A DNA stretch of 19,697 nucleotides, taken from positions 1 through 19,697 of the forward strand of contig JBPCJT010000006.1 in the NCBI GenBank assembly GCA_051005015.1. The letters are read 5' to 3'. This document shows positions 1-8,006 of the stretch, piece by piece. Below the pieces are notes generated by a model that was not told the origin of the DNA, did no database searches, and saw nothing but the letters and a program-made list of their open reading frames with translations. Within the stretch, counting starts at the first letter, position 1; every line of letters starts with the position of its first letter. A program made the position numbers and the translations under genes. This DNA is from JACMME01 sp051005015 (GTDB taxonomy: Bacteria > Gemmatimonadota > Gemmatimonadetes > Gemmatimonadales > Gemmatimonadaceae).

Positions 1-61
1 GTCTTGCACGTGCATGACCCGATTGTATGATTGAAGCAGGCAAGTTACGGGAGCACAGATC

Positions 62-532
62 ATGGGCGTAGTCGTCAGAGCTCCACCGGCCTCGATGCAT
101 CGCCGTACCGTCCGGGTTCCAGGATTCACCCTCACCAGCGGGGTGCACGACCCGCGTGCCATGCTGCTCGCTTCGCTCGCACGTATCGGCGCATCTGCGG
201 GCCGAGGTGCTCACCCCAAATGGCTCACCGAAGCGATGGACATCGTGCACGAGCGTTTTACGGGGCAGCTTTCTCTGTCTGAGCTCTCCACGCTGGTAGG
301 CGTACATCCCGTGACGCTGGCGCGCTGGTTTCGCCGCGGTTATGGATGCACAGTGGGTCAGCAGCTTCGGCGGCTCCGCATTGAGAAGTCCTCGCGGGAT
401 CTTCTGGAGACCGATCGTCCGCTCGGCGAGATCGCGCTGAATGCGGGTTTCGCGGACCAGAGCCACTTCTGCAATGTCTTTCGTCGCGAGATGAACACCA
501 CACCCGGGCGGTACCGGGCGAGTCGCCGGTAA
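62..532 (+). CDS. Short AraC-family transcriptional regulator (DNA-binding half)
   Basis: Probable DNA-binding transcription factor. The C-terminal 100 or so residues form a double helix-turn-helix of the AraC/XylS family: the first HTH is around LSELSTLVGVHPVTLARWF, followed by the linker helix with RLRIEKSSRDLL, and the second HTH is around GEIALNAGFADQSHFCNVFR with the usual terminal TPGRYR. At 156 residues it is about half the usual 270-300, and the N-terminal cupin or sensor domain is missing. The frame has a stop at 32-34, so ATG 62 is the only good start and the protein is not simply cut by the window edge. It may be a degenerate or domain-only regulator. It lies 170 nt upstream of the formate dehydrogenase operon on the same strand, so control of that operon is possible but unproven. 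Confidence 0.75.
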   Translation: MGVVVRAPPASMHRRTVRVPGFTLTSGVHDPRAMLLASLARIGASAGRGAHPKWLTEAMDIVHERFTGQLSLSELSTLVGVHPVTLARWFRRGYGCTVGQQLRRLRIEKSSRDLLETDRPLGEIALNAGFADQSHFCNVFRREMNTTPGRYRASRR

Positions 533-596
533 GGGGAATTTCAGGCCAGCCGTGACAAACCGAAGTCTTGCCCCTTCAGTTTCCGCGTTTCATTTT

Positions 597-619
597 GGGG
601 CGCGTTCAGCCCCGGTTTT
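597..619 (+). terminator. Possible weak terminator after the AraC-type gene
   Basis: A hairpin GGGGC (597-601), 7-nt loop, GCCCC (609-613) is followed by CGG and TTTT (616-619). The stem is only 5 bp and the T-run is short and not directly adjacent, so termination is likely to be partial. Its T-run touches the -35 box of the downstream promoter candidate. Confidence 0.3.
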
Positions 620-646
620 GACCCACTATCTGAGTGCTCCCATGAT
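618..646 (+). promoter_or_regulatory. Candidate sigma-70 promoter of the formate dehydrogenase operon
   Basis: TTGACC (618-623) matches the -35 consensus at 5 of 6 positions, the spacer is exactly 17 nt, and CATGAT (641-646) matches the -10 consensus at 4 of 6. Transcription would begin near 653, about 50 nt before the ATG at 703. A GAGAGGGG ribosome-binding sequence (691-698) precedes that ATG. This 170-nt gap holds no other gene that I can support. Confidence 0.5.
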
Positions 647-702
647 GCAAACCTCAGCAGACCGCAAATGATCCCTTTGTTGAGTGACGTGAGAGGGGCA
701 GT

Positions 703-3700
703 ATGGACGTAACGCGTCGTGATTTTCTTCGGTACGCGGGTAGCGCCGGCACCGCGCTTGGCGGCCTCGCAGGGCTTGGACTCACTCTGGCACCTGCACG
801 GGCAAAAGCTCAGGCGCTTCGGATCAGGGATAGCAGGACGGTCCCCAGTATCTGCCCCTTCTGCGCGGTAGGCTGCGGAACCCTCATCCATGTCAAGGAC
901 GGGGAGATCATCAACATCGAGGGCGATCCGCGCAGCCCGCACAACGAGGGAACCCTCTGCCCCAAGGGCGCCGCCATCTACCAGCTCCACAAGAATCCCA
1001 ACAGACCCACGAGAGTTCTGCATCGCAAGCCCGGTGCGAGTAAATGGGAAACGGTAGAGCTCGAGTGGGCGATGGACCGCGTGGCCGAGCTGGTTAAGAA
1101 AACGCGCGAAGAGACATTCGTCGAGCGACTGCCAAGCGGAATGGCGGTAAACATGACCACCGCCATTTTCGCGCTTGGAGGAGCCACGCTGGATAATGAG
1201 TTCAACCACATCTGCCAGAAGTTCAACCGCGGGCTCGGGATAGTCGCGATAGAAAATCAGGCGCGAATATGACACAGCTCCAGCGTCCCCGGTCTGGGGG
1301 CACGGCTAGGGCGTGGCGCCGCAACGACGTATCCGCGGAACCTGGAGCACACCGACTGCTTCATTATCATGGGCTCCAACATGGCGGAGTGCCATCCGGT
1401 TGCCTTCCGGTGGCCCATGAAAGCCAAAATGAACGGCGCCAAACTGATCCACGTCGATCCGCGTTTTACGCGCACCAGCGCGAATTGTGACATTCACGCG
1501 CCCATTCGCGCCGGCTCGGACATAGCCTTCCTCGGCGGGCTCATCAATTTCGTGATCAACAGCCAGCGCTGGAACACGGACCCCTTCTTCAGGGAGTACG
1601 TGGCCAACTACACCAATGCCGCCACTGTCATCCATGCGGACTACAAGGATACCGAGGATCTCGACGGCGTTTTCTCCGGGCTGCTCAAGTACACCGAGAA
1701 ACCGGAATGGCCGTACAACGCGCTCACTGGGCAGTACGACAACAAGAGCTGGCAGTACGCCGGCGGTCCGGTTGGCGCGGGATACGAGGGTAAGGCCGAC
1801 ACGGCCAAGTCCGGCGAGGTGAAGGGCCAGCAGCCGCAGGACCAGAAACCGGCAGACCAGGCGGCCGCCGCTGGGAAGCCCACCTTCGAGTCGATCGTCC
1901 GCTCACTAAAAAAGCCGGCGCCCAGCCAGGACATGACGCTACAGGACCCAAACTGCGTCTTCCAGCTCATCAAGAGGCACTACGCCCGCTATACGCCGGA
2001 GATGGTCGAGCAGATCACGGGCTGCCCGCGCGCCAAGTTCCTCCAGGTTGCGGAGACGCTTCTGGAGAACTCGGGCCGGGAACGGACCTCCGCATTCGCT
2101 TACGCAGTGGCGTGGACTCAGCACACGTACGGCGTGCAGATGATCGGCTGCTGCGCGCTGCTTCAGCTCCTACTGGGCAATATGGGGAGGCCTGGTGCGG
2201 GCATCATGGCGCTGCGCGGCCACGCTGCAATCCAGGGCTCCACCGACGTGCCCACGCTGTATCACAGCATCCATGGGTACATGTCCCATCCCAGCGCGCT
2301 GAAGAAACACGCCACCCTGCGCGACTATCTGGCCACCGAGGCAACCCCGGGCGGTTTCTGGGCGAACATGCCCAAGTTCATGGTTTCGTATCTGAAGTCC
2401 ATGTACGGCGCTGCAGCCACACCGGAAAATGACTTCGGCTACGAGTGGCACCCCAAGATTCTGGGCGACCACTCGCACATGGCGATGATGGCGGCAATGG
2501 ACGAGGGAAAAGTGAAGGGAATGTTCTGCGTGGGCCAGAACCCCGCCACCTCGCTCAACGGCGCGGCTCAGCGCCAGGCAATGCGCAAGCTGGAGTGGCT
2601 GGTTGTAAAGGACAACTGGCTCACGGAGACCGCCACCCAGTGGTACTCGGCGCCCGAACTCAAGGATGGCGACCTGAAGGTAGAGGACAACAAAACGGAG
2701 ATTTTCTTCTTCCCATCGACGCAGATCGCGGAGTACGAGGGAAGCTTCACGAACACGCAGCGAATGCTGCAGTGGCATTTCAAGGCAGCAGAGCCGCCAG
2801 GCGATTGCAAGACCGACACGTGGTTCTACTACAACCTGGGCAAGCGGCTCAAGAAGGTGTATTCCAGCAGCTCGGCACCGCGAGACCAGGGCTGGAAAAA
2901 TATCGTTTGGGACTTCGATCCCGACCCGGAACAGGAGCGGACGCAGGTTGGCCCCGGTGACGCCGATGAGCTCAAGGTCCTGAAGGAAATCAACGGCTAT
3001 CAGACCGCGGATCCTGGCAAGCAGCTCGCGGGCTTTGGCGAGTTGAAGGACGACGGGTCCACCACGTGCGCGTCATGGATCTACTGCGGCTGCTTCCCGG
3101 CGTGGGACAAAAATCTAACCGCGAGCCGGCAGCCCGATCCGCCTGGAGTTCCTGGCGCGCATCTGAATTGGGGCTGGGCGTGGCCGGCCAATCGCAGGGT
3201 GCTGTACAACCGCGCATCCGCTGACCTTGCGGGCAAACCGTGGAGCGAGCGGAAGCGGTGGGTGTGGTGGGACTCGGGCTTCGCGAACCCGGCCGATCCC
3301 AAAACCGGCGAGGTGAAGGTAGGGAAGTGGGTGGGCTATGATGTTCCGGACTTCGCTGCCACCAAGCTACCCAACGCCACGCCCAACCCGGACGCGATCG
3401 GACTGGACGCTCTGTCAGGTACCGACCCGTTCATCATGAAGGGCGACGGCAAAGGATGGCTCTTCGTGCCTGCGGGCCTGGTGGACGGGCCGCTGCCAAC
3501 GCACTACGAGCCGGCGGAATCGCCGGTGCAGAACCTGATGTACCCCAGGCAGCAGCTCAACCCGGTGCACAAATACTGGGCGCGCGACAAGAAATACAAT
3601 CAGCTCGCGACGGTGGGTGACACGCGCTACCCGCACGTCATAACGACCTACCGTCTCACCGAGCACTACCTCGCCGGGGCAATGAGCCGCTGGTTACCCT

Positions 3701-4017
3701 GGCTGAACGAGCTTCAGCCGGAGCTGTTCATTGAGATGGGCCGAGCCCTCGCTGATGAGAAAGACATAAAAAATCTGGACTGGGTAAAGATCAGTACGCC
3801 ACGTGCGGAGATCCGGGCGAAAGCGCTCGTGACGGACCGCATTGGCGTCATGAACATCGCAGGCAAGCGGGTACACCACGTGGGCATGCCGTGGCATTGG
3901 GGCTGGGAAGGGCTCAGCACCGGCGCCGTTGTGAACGACCTGACGTCATGGGTCGGTGACGCGAACGTTTCGATCCACGAGGGCAAGGCGTTCCTCTGCA
4001 ACGTGGAGAAGGCCTGA
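703..4017 (+). CDS. fdhG: Selenocysteine formate dehydrogenase, catalytic (alpha) subunit, read through in-frame TGA
   Basis: Molybdopterin (bis-MGD) enzyme that oxidises formate to CO2, predicted to be periplasmic. The N-terminus is a Tat signal (RRDFL, residues 5-9, then a hydrophobic stretch ending APARAKA). A [4Fe-4S] motif follows: C51-x2-C54-x3-C58-x27-C86. The reading frame meets TGA at codon 190 inside NQARI-(TGA)-H, the place where Sec FDHs carry selenocysteine followed by His. The same frame then continues without interruption (GRGA, MGSNMAECHP, and so on) to 4017, giving 1104 residues; E. coli FdnG has about 1015. Part of the excess is a Q/K/A/P-rich linker at about residues 360-408. 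The C-terminal domain (MPWHWGWEGLSTG, NDLTSW) is the dinucleotide-binding fold. Under the standard code the gene would be called as two pieces, one of 189 residues and one starting at 1369. Translation requires SelA/B/C/D, which are not in this window. The stop overlaps the beta-subunit start (TGATG). Confidence 0.95.
1270..1301 (+). promoter_or_regulatory. Selenocysteine UGA codon and bacterial SECIS hairpin
   Basis: The UGA at 1270-1272 is followed 18 nt later by the loop GGUCU (1291-1295). The loop is closed by a 6-bp stem: GUCCCC (1285-1290) pairs with GGGGGC (1296-1301), with one U-G pair. As I recall E. coli fdhF, its SelB-binding loop is also GGUCU and also begins 18 nt after UGA. A U is also present here at the 14th nt after UGA, the position of the bulged U in fdhF, although in this hairpin it can pair with G. 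The element lies inside the coding sequence, as bacterial SECIS elements do, and would recruit SelB with tRNA-Sec. Confidence 0.9.
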
Positions 4018-4844
4018 TGGCGGAGGCAATGGGATTCTACACGGACACCACCGTCTGCATCGGCTGCAAGGCGTGCGAGGTCGCGTGCAAGAACTGGAAT
4101 CAGCTGCCGGCGCGCGAGGGAGGCCAGCCCGAGCTCAGTGGCAATAGCTACGACAACACTGTCCGTCTAAGCGGCACCACCTGGCGTCACGTGAAATTCA
4201 TCGAGCAGTTCGACGCGCCCTACAACGGCCGCTGGCTCATGATGAGTGACGTCTGCAAGCACTGCGTGCAGGCGGCATGCCTAGAAGTTTGTCCGACTGG
4301 TGCCATAATCCGTACCGAGTTCGATTCTGTCGTCATTCAATCGGACGTGTGCAACGGCTGTCGTGCATGCATCGGCGCATGCCCGTTCGGTGTGATAGAC
4401 ATCAATGAAGTATCCGGCACAGCGCAGAAGTGCACGCTCTGCTACGACCGTCTGGGTGTTGGCCTCGAGCCGGCCTGCTCCAAGGCCTGCCCCACCGACT
4501 CCATCCAGTTCGGGCCAATATCGGAACTGCGCAAGCGCGCCGAGTCGCGCGTGGGCCAACTCAAGGCCGCGGGAGAAAACAGGGCATATCTCTACGGGGC
4601 TGATCCGGAGGGAGCGCTTGGCGGACTCAATGCGTTTTACCTTCTTGTAGACGAGCCGGAGGTGTACGGCCTCCCGCGAGAGCCCAAGCTTCCGAGCCGC
4701 AATGTGGCAAAGAGCTCCATGTTATCGGTTCTCGGCGCGGCGGTGATGGGCGTCGTCGGTCTGGTGGGTCTACGGAAAAGTCGCATGGACGAAATCACCG
4801 AGCGGGCTGAAGGTAACATGCCGACAGAATCTCCGAACTCGTAG
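4017..4844 (+). CDS. fdhH: Formate dehydrogenase iron-sulfur (beta) subunit
   Basis: Electron-transfer subunit carrying four [4Fe-4S] clusters from the catalytic subunit to the membrane anchor. The 275-residue protein has the ferredoxin cysteine groups of the FdnH/DmsB family: CIGCKACEVACK near residue 15, CKHCVQAACLEVCPTGA near 80, CNGCRACIGACPFG near 110, and CTLCYDR with ACSKACP near 140-160. A single hydrophobic segment near the C-terminus (SVLGAAVMGVVGLVGL) would tether it to the membrane, as in E. coli FdnH. The start ATG overlaps the fdhG stop by one base, which indicates translational coupling. The symbol follows the E. coli FdnH/FdoH pattern for this subunit; the family assignment is certain, the exact naming is not. 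Confidence 0.93.
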   Translation: MAEAMGFYTDTTVCIGCKACEVACKNWNQLPAREGGQPELSGNSYDNTVRLSGTTWRHVKFIEQFDAPYNGRWLMMSDVCKHCVQAACLEVCPTGAIIRTEFDSVVIQSDVCNGCRACIGACPFGVIDINEVSGTAQKCTLCYDRLGVGLEPACSKACPTDSIQFGPISELRKRAESRVGQLKAAGENRAYLYGADPEGALGGLNAFYLLVDEPEVYGLPREPKLPSRNVAKSSMLSVLGAAVMGVVGLVGLRKSRMDEITERAEGNMPTESPNS

Positions 4845-4864
4845 AGACGAAAAGAGCCGACGCC

Positions 4865-5785
4865 ATGCCCGACACCTTTTTCACCGAACCGCCCGACTGG
4901 AGGTGGTTGATAGTACTGTATTTCTTCATTGGCGGAATCGCCGGTGGAAGCCTCTTTCTGGCAAGCATGCTCCAGCTGTTCGGCAGGCCGTCCGACCGCC
5001 CACTCGTTCGGCTCGGCTACAAGGTTGCGTTCGTCGGCGTGATTCTCAGCGGAATCCTGCTCATAGTGGACCTCGACAAACCAATGCGCTTCTGGCACAT
5101 GCTTTTCGAGTCGGAGACGGGTCGTCCCACGCTCAAGCTCTGGTCGCCCATGTCCGTCGGCGCCTGGGGAGTGACCTTCTTCGGGCTGTTCGCGTTCCTG
5201 GGGTGGCTGGGAGCGCAGCATGAAGAGGGAAAAATCAGGTGGCCGGCGGCGGCTGCTCTTACGCGCGGCCCTCTGGCAGCGATAATCGCGGTGTTAGGAG
5301 GCATCACGGGTTTCTTTCTTGCCGGCTATACCGGCGTGCTGCTTTCGGTGACCAATCGCCCCATCTGGGCAGACTCGAACTGGCTTGGAGTGCTTTTCCT
5401 CTTCTCGTCCGCTTCCACCGCGTCAGCCTTTCTCATTCTTCTGGCCAGACAGCGTGGCGTGACCAGTGCTGCCTCAATCGACTGGCTATCGCGCGTAGAT
5501 AAAACCGCTCTCATTCTGGAGTTCGCCACGCTCATCGTCTTCATGGTGTCGTTGGGTGCGGCGGCGCGGGTGTTCCTCGGGTGGTGGGGGCTGCTTCTCG
5601 TGCTCGGCGTTCTCGTGGCCGGAATCCTTGCGCCACTTGCGATAGGAACCGGCAGGGTGCGAAGGGTGAGGAATCAGCTTGGAACGATGGCGATGCTCGT
5701 GCTGTTTGGTGGCTTCATGTTACGAGTTGTCGTGATAATGGCGTCCGAGCAGATTCACGTAGCAAGCCAGGTCGTGCGGCCATGA
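4865..5785 (+). CDS. nrfD: NrfD/PsrC-type membrane anchor subunit of formate dehydrogenase
   Basis: Polytopic membrane protein of 306 residues, likely to pass electrons from the beta subunit to the (mena)quinone pool. It has many hydrophobic segments, with the family-like start RWLIVLYFFIGGIAGGSLF, the DLDKPMRFWHML motif after the second helix, and a later ITGFFLAGYTGVLL segment typical of NrfD/PsrC proteins. It replaces the four-helix cytochrome b gamma subunit (FdnI) of the E. coli enzyme, so the anchor here is probably haem-free. It starts 20 nt after the beta-subunit stop. A purine-rich GACGAAAAGAG stretch precedes ATG 4865. Its stop overlaps the next ORF by 4 nt (ATGA). Confidence 0.88.
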   Translation: MPDTFFTEPPDWRWLIVLYFFIGGIAGGSLFLASMLQLFGRPSDRPLVRLGYKVAFVGVILSGILLIVDLDKPMRFWHMLFESETGRPTLKLWSPMSVGAWGVTFFGLFAFLGWLGAQHEEGKIRWPAAAALTRGPLAAIIAVLGGITGFFLAGYTGVLLSVTNRPIWADSNWLGVLFLFSSASTASAFLILLARQRGVTSAASIDWLSRVDKTALILEFATLIVFMVSLGAAARVFLGWWGLLLVLGVLVAGILAPLAIGTGRVRRVRNQLGTMAMLVLFGGFMLRVVVIMASEQIHVASQVVRP

Positions 5786-6051
5786 GCCCCTGCGCCGCTT
5801 CGCGGCTGGCCGTCGCCAGCGGGGTGTTCGCTTTGGCGCTGAGCGCATGCGGCAGTCCCGAGTCCGCCCGCGTGCGCGGCGGAGGCAGTGGCGCCGACAT
5901 TGGAAATCGCAACCCGGTCGTCGAGATGCACGCCGGGTCGAAAATGTACTTCGAAACGCCTTGCCTCATGCCTGACGACGAATGCACGGGACCGAGCCCG
6001 GCATCCGGTCTGGCGGGAGATTTTCCGGAGCCGAAACGCAAAAAGAAATAG
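5782..6051 (+). CDS. Small predicted lipoprotein in the formate dehydrogenase operon
   Basis: 89-residue protein of unknown function. The N-terminus is a lipoprotein signal with lipobox LSAC (acylated Cys 23). The mature part is short and contains NPVVEMHAGSKMYFETP, two further cysteines (61 and 68, in PCLMPDDEC), and a basic end KRKKK. The ATG overlaps the anchor-subunit stop (ATGA), which ties it to the operon. Two cysteines seven residues apart could form a disulfide or bind a metal, but this is a guess. I do not recognise a family. Its 3' end overlaps the presumed fdhE start by 70 nt. Confidence 0.7.
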   Translation: MSPCAASRLAVASGVFALALSACGSPESARVRGGGSGADIGNRNPVVEMHAGSKMYFETPCLMPDDECTGPSPASGLAGDFPEPKRKKK

Positions 6052-6929
6052 AGCCGCCGCTAGCCTGGCGTCCATGGCTTCGACTGGTGGAGCTGGTTCT
6101 GAAGGCGGCGGAAGATCGCTTCTGGGACGCCGCCGCACCTCTACCTCCAGGTGGAACAGGTGCCGGGGTACACGGCGTGCGTCCCGAAGATGCGCGGCAA
6201 ATGGCGCCCCTGCTCCACGGCACCGTGCTGCGCCTCAACGCGCGCCCTGTTCGCCGCCTCGTGCGCGATCTCCTGAAGGCGGCCGCCGAAGGAGGTGACC
6301 CGGGCTCATCGCTTGCCGTAGTGGGCTCCGCCCGGCTCGACTCGATGGCGCTCATGACTGCAGCTCTCACGCACGATCACGACGCGATCGCGGATATGTC
6401 TGCGGAGCAGACCATCGACGCCGAGGCGCTTGCAGTCATTGCCCACCTTTCGGCCGTGCCGCTCCTGCATGCTTGCGCGAAGCGGCTGAACAGCTCGGTT
6501 CCCGAGACCTGGATGAGAGGATACTGCCCTATCTGTGGCGCGTGGCCGTCGCTCGCCGAGCTGCGCGGGCTGGAGCGAAACCGGCGGCTCCGCTGTGGCC
6601 GGTGCGCCAGCGACTGGCTTCTTCCGGTGCTGCACTGCCCGTTCTGCGCGGAGGTTCGTCACGACCAACTGGCCTCACTCCTTCCGGAGGGGGAGCAGCA
6701 AACTCGACGCGTCGACGTCTGCAAGACGTGCAACGGCTACATCAAGACTTTCAGCGTGCTCCGACCCATGTCTCTCAGCTCTCTCCTGATGCAGGATCTC
6801 CAAAGCGTCGAGCTCGACATCGTCGCGCAGGAGCGGGGGTATGCGCGACCATCGAGCCCCGCTTATCCGCTGGCGATCACCATCGAGCGCGTCAGCTCCA
6901 TTCCCAACGTGCTCGCGCGATGGACCTGA
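5982..6929 (+). CDS. fdhE: Formate dehydrogenase accessory protein FdhE
   Basis: Rubredoxin-like accessory protein needed for assembly or activity of respiratory formate dehydrogenases; in E. coli it interacts with the catalytic subunit. The 315 residues show the paired zinc/iron-type cysteine motifs of the family in order: YCPICGAWP (about 185), LRCGRCASDW (about 203), CPFCAEV (about 218), and CKTCNGYIKTF (about 246). The start is uncertain. The ATG at 5982 lies 70 nt inside the preceding lipoprotein gene, and no other ATG/GTG/TTG is in frame before about 6088, which would remove the WRPWLRL segment that looks like genuine FdhE N-terminus. The 3' end overlaps the next ORF. The cofactor-poor fold and context make the call secure. 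Confidence 0.9.
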   Translation: MHGTEPGIRSGGRFSGAETQKEIEPPLAWRPWLRLVELVLKAAEDRFWDAAAPLPPGGTGAGVHGVRPEDARQMAPLLHGTVLRLNARPVRRLVRDLLKAAAEGGDPGSSLAVVGSARLDSMALMTAALTHDHDAIADMSAEQTIDAEALAVIAHLSAVPLLHACAKRLNSSVPETWMRGYCPICGAWPSLAELRGLERNRRLRCGRCASDWLLPVLHCPFCAEVRHDQLASLLPEGEQQTRRVDVCKTCNGYIKTFSVLRPMSLSSLLMQDLQSVELDIVAQERGYARPSSPAYPLAITIERVSSIPNVLARWT

Positions 6930-7330
6930 ACGGTTCCCGCATCCCCGAAACCGAGCGGCCCGATGCCCGTGCTCAAGAGCTGAGGCCTGCTCAGCTCTGC
7001 GGCGAGTTGCTTGCAGCGTTGGAAGCCTCCGAGGGACGGCGTAAGCGCAGAGCGCGAAATACCACAGCGGATTCGATCGGACTCCAGATAAAACAGAATC
7101 TCCTGGAGGAGGTAGTACGCGCCGATCCGGACCCGCCCGACTTCGAGGGGTGGCTGCTCGAGCGCTGCGTTGCCGAGGGCCTGTCGGACGGGCCGTTGCG
7201 GGCGATGGCGCTGACGGTATGGGAGGAATGGCGACTGGCAGAATCGACCGGCGATTTTCGACACTGGCTGGCGGCGGGTGCCCCGTCGGACGACCGCGAG
7301 TTGCCGTCCACCGGGGGAGGGAAGGCATGA
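6920..7330 (+). CDS. Hypothetical 136-aa protein after fdhE
   Basis: Not recognised. The ATG at 6920 overlaps the end of fdhE by 10 nt and its stop overlaps the next gene (ATGATG), so it sits in the formate dehydrogenase transcript. The protein is soluble and charged: a basic stretch near residues 33-45 (EGRRKRRARN), then an acidic, helical C-terminal half with FEGWLLERC and ALTVWEEWRLA. There is no signal peptide or membrane segment, so it probably acts in the cytoplasm. A role in FDH maturation is suggested only by location. Confidence 0.65.
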   Translation: MDLNGSRIPETERPDARAQELRPAQLCGELLAALEASEGRRKRRARNTTADSIGLQIKQNLLEEVVRADPDPPDFEGWLLERCVAEGLSDGPLRAMALTVWEEWRLAESTGDFRHWLAAGAPSDDRELPSTGGGKA

Positions 7331-7698
7331 TGGCCGTTGATCGCAGAATGATGGCGGTGCTAGCAGCCTTTACCCTCGCCGTCGCGGGAGCTTGCGGATC
7401 TGCTGACGATGCGGACAGTCGTGAGCAGGCGGCAAGCACGGGTGGGACGAAGCTGGCGACGATGGGTGAGGATGTCCTCAAGATGATGGCCGAGCCCAAG
7501 GTGCCCGGCCGTATCATCTACGACGCACCAACCGACCTCTCCTACGCATCGGCGCAGCTCCGGCGGCCGGATCTGGTGCGGGCCGACACCGCCAGGCGGT
7601 CTGGTCAGGCGGCGCCAAAGGACACAACGCGGGGTGAGGAGGCCGCGAAGCCCGGAACAGGCGGGTCGCGCAGGGATACTACCAGGCAAAAACCGTAG
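7327..7698 (+). CDS. Predicted lipoprotein, last gene of the formate dehydrogenase operon
   Basis: 123-residue protein with a signal peptide (RRMMAVLAAFTLAVAGAC) and a weak lipobox AGAC, which would place the lipid on Cys 23. The mature protein has a short structured-looking part (EDVLKMMAEP, VPGRIIYDAPTDLSY) followed by a low-complexity, Thr/Arg/Pro-rich hydrophilic tail. The function is unknown. Two ATG codons (7327 and 7330) overlap the previous stop, so the exact start is ambiguous by one residue. The next gene is convergent, starting its stop at 7728, and no clear terminator hairpin is visible in the 29-nt gap. Confidence 0.65.
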   Translation: MMAVDRRMMAVLAAFTLAVAGACGSADDADSREQAASTGGTKLATMGEDVLKMMAEPKVPGRIIYDAPTDLSYASAQLRRPDLVRADTARRSGQAAPKDTTRGEEAAKPGTGGSRRDTTRQKP

Positions 7699-7727
7699 TC
7701 AGACCATACTCAGAGCCGCGGAAACCC

Positions 7728-8006
7728 TCACGGGCGTCGGCCAAGCCTCTCGCTTGCCCACAGCCCTGCCTGAACCGCCGTCTCGGGCATCGGCCCATCG
7801 AACCGTTTCAGCAACATCACCGCGTGACCATCACGGTTCACCGCCACCGCGTGCAGTATGGATTCCTGGCCATCCTCGCGGCGGTACCGCAGCCGTAGTT
7901 GAGCTCCGCCCGCTTCACCGCCGGATCGCAGAGGCGCAGTTGGGCTCGCGACGGCGTTGTAGTCATCAGCCCATTGCTGCAGGATATCCATGGCGTCCTC
8001 TTTCAC
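7728..8006 (-). CDS. Hypothetical 92-aa protein
   Basis: Not recognised. The GTG start at 8006 overlaps the stop of the upstream nuclease-like gene by 4 nt (GTGA), so the two are translationally coupled. The protein looks soluble, with alternating charged beta-like segments (LRLRYRREDG, ESILHAVAVNRDG) and no signal peptide. An internal ATG (codon 6) is an alternative start. It is the last gene of the minus-strand set. Confidence 0.6.
   Translation of the reverse strand: MKEDAMDILQQWADDYNAVASPTAPLRSGGEAGGAQLRLRYRREDGQESILHAVAVNRDGHAVMLLKRFDGPMPETAVQAGLWASERLGRRP

Noticed and set aside
541..1275. 244-aa open frame on the minus strand across the start of fdhG
   Set aside because: It is antisense to the Tat signal and Fe-S region of a clear formate dehydrogenase and has no recognisable domain. 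GC-rich codon bias produces such shadows.
1270..1368. Reading fdhG as a pseudogene with a nonsense mutation and restart at ATG 1369
   Set aside because: The amino acids from 1273 to 1368 continue the family sequence (GRGA region) in the same frame, and the stop is at the exact selenocysteine position with a SECIS hairpin.
6473..6919. Upstream extension of the 136-aa protein frame to 6473
   Set aside because: That stretch is an alternative frame over fdhE's cysteine motifs. ATG 6920 fits the operon overlaps better.
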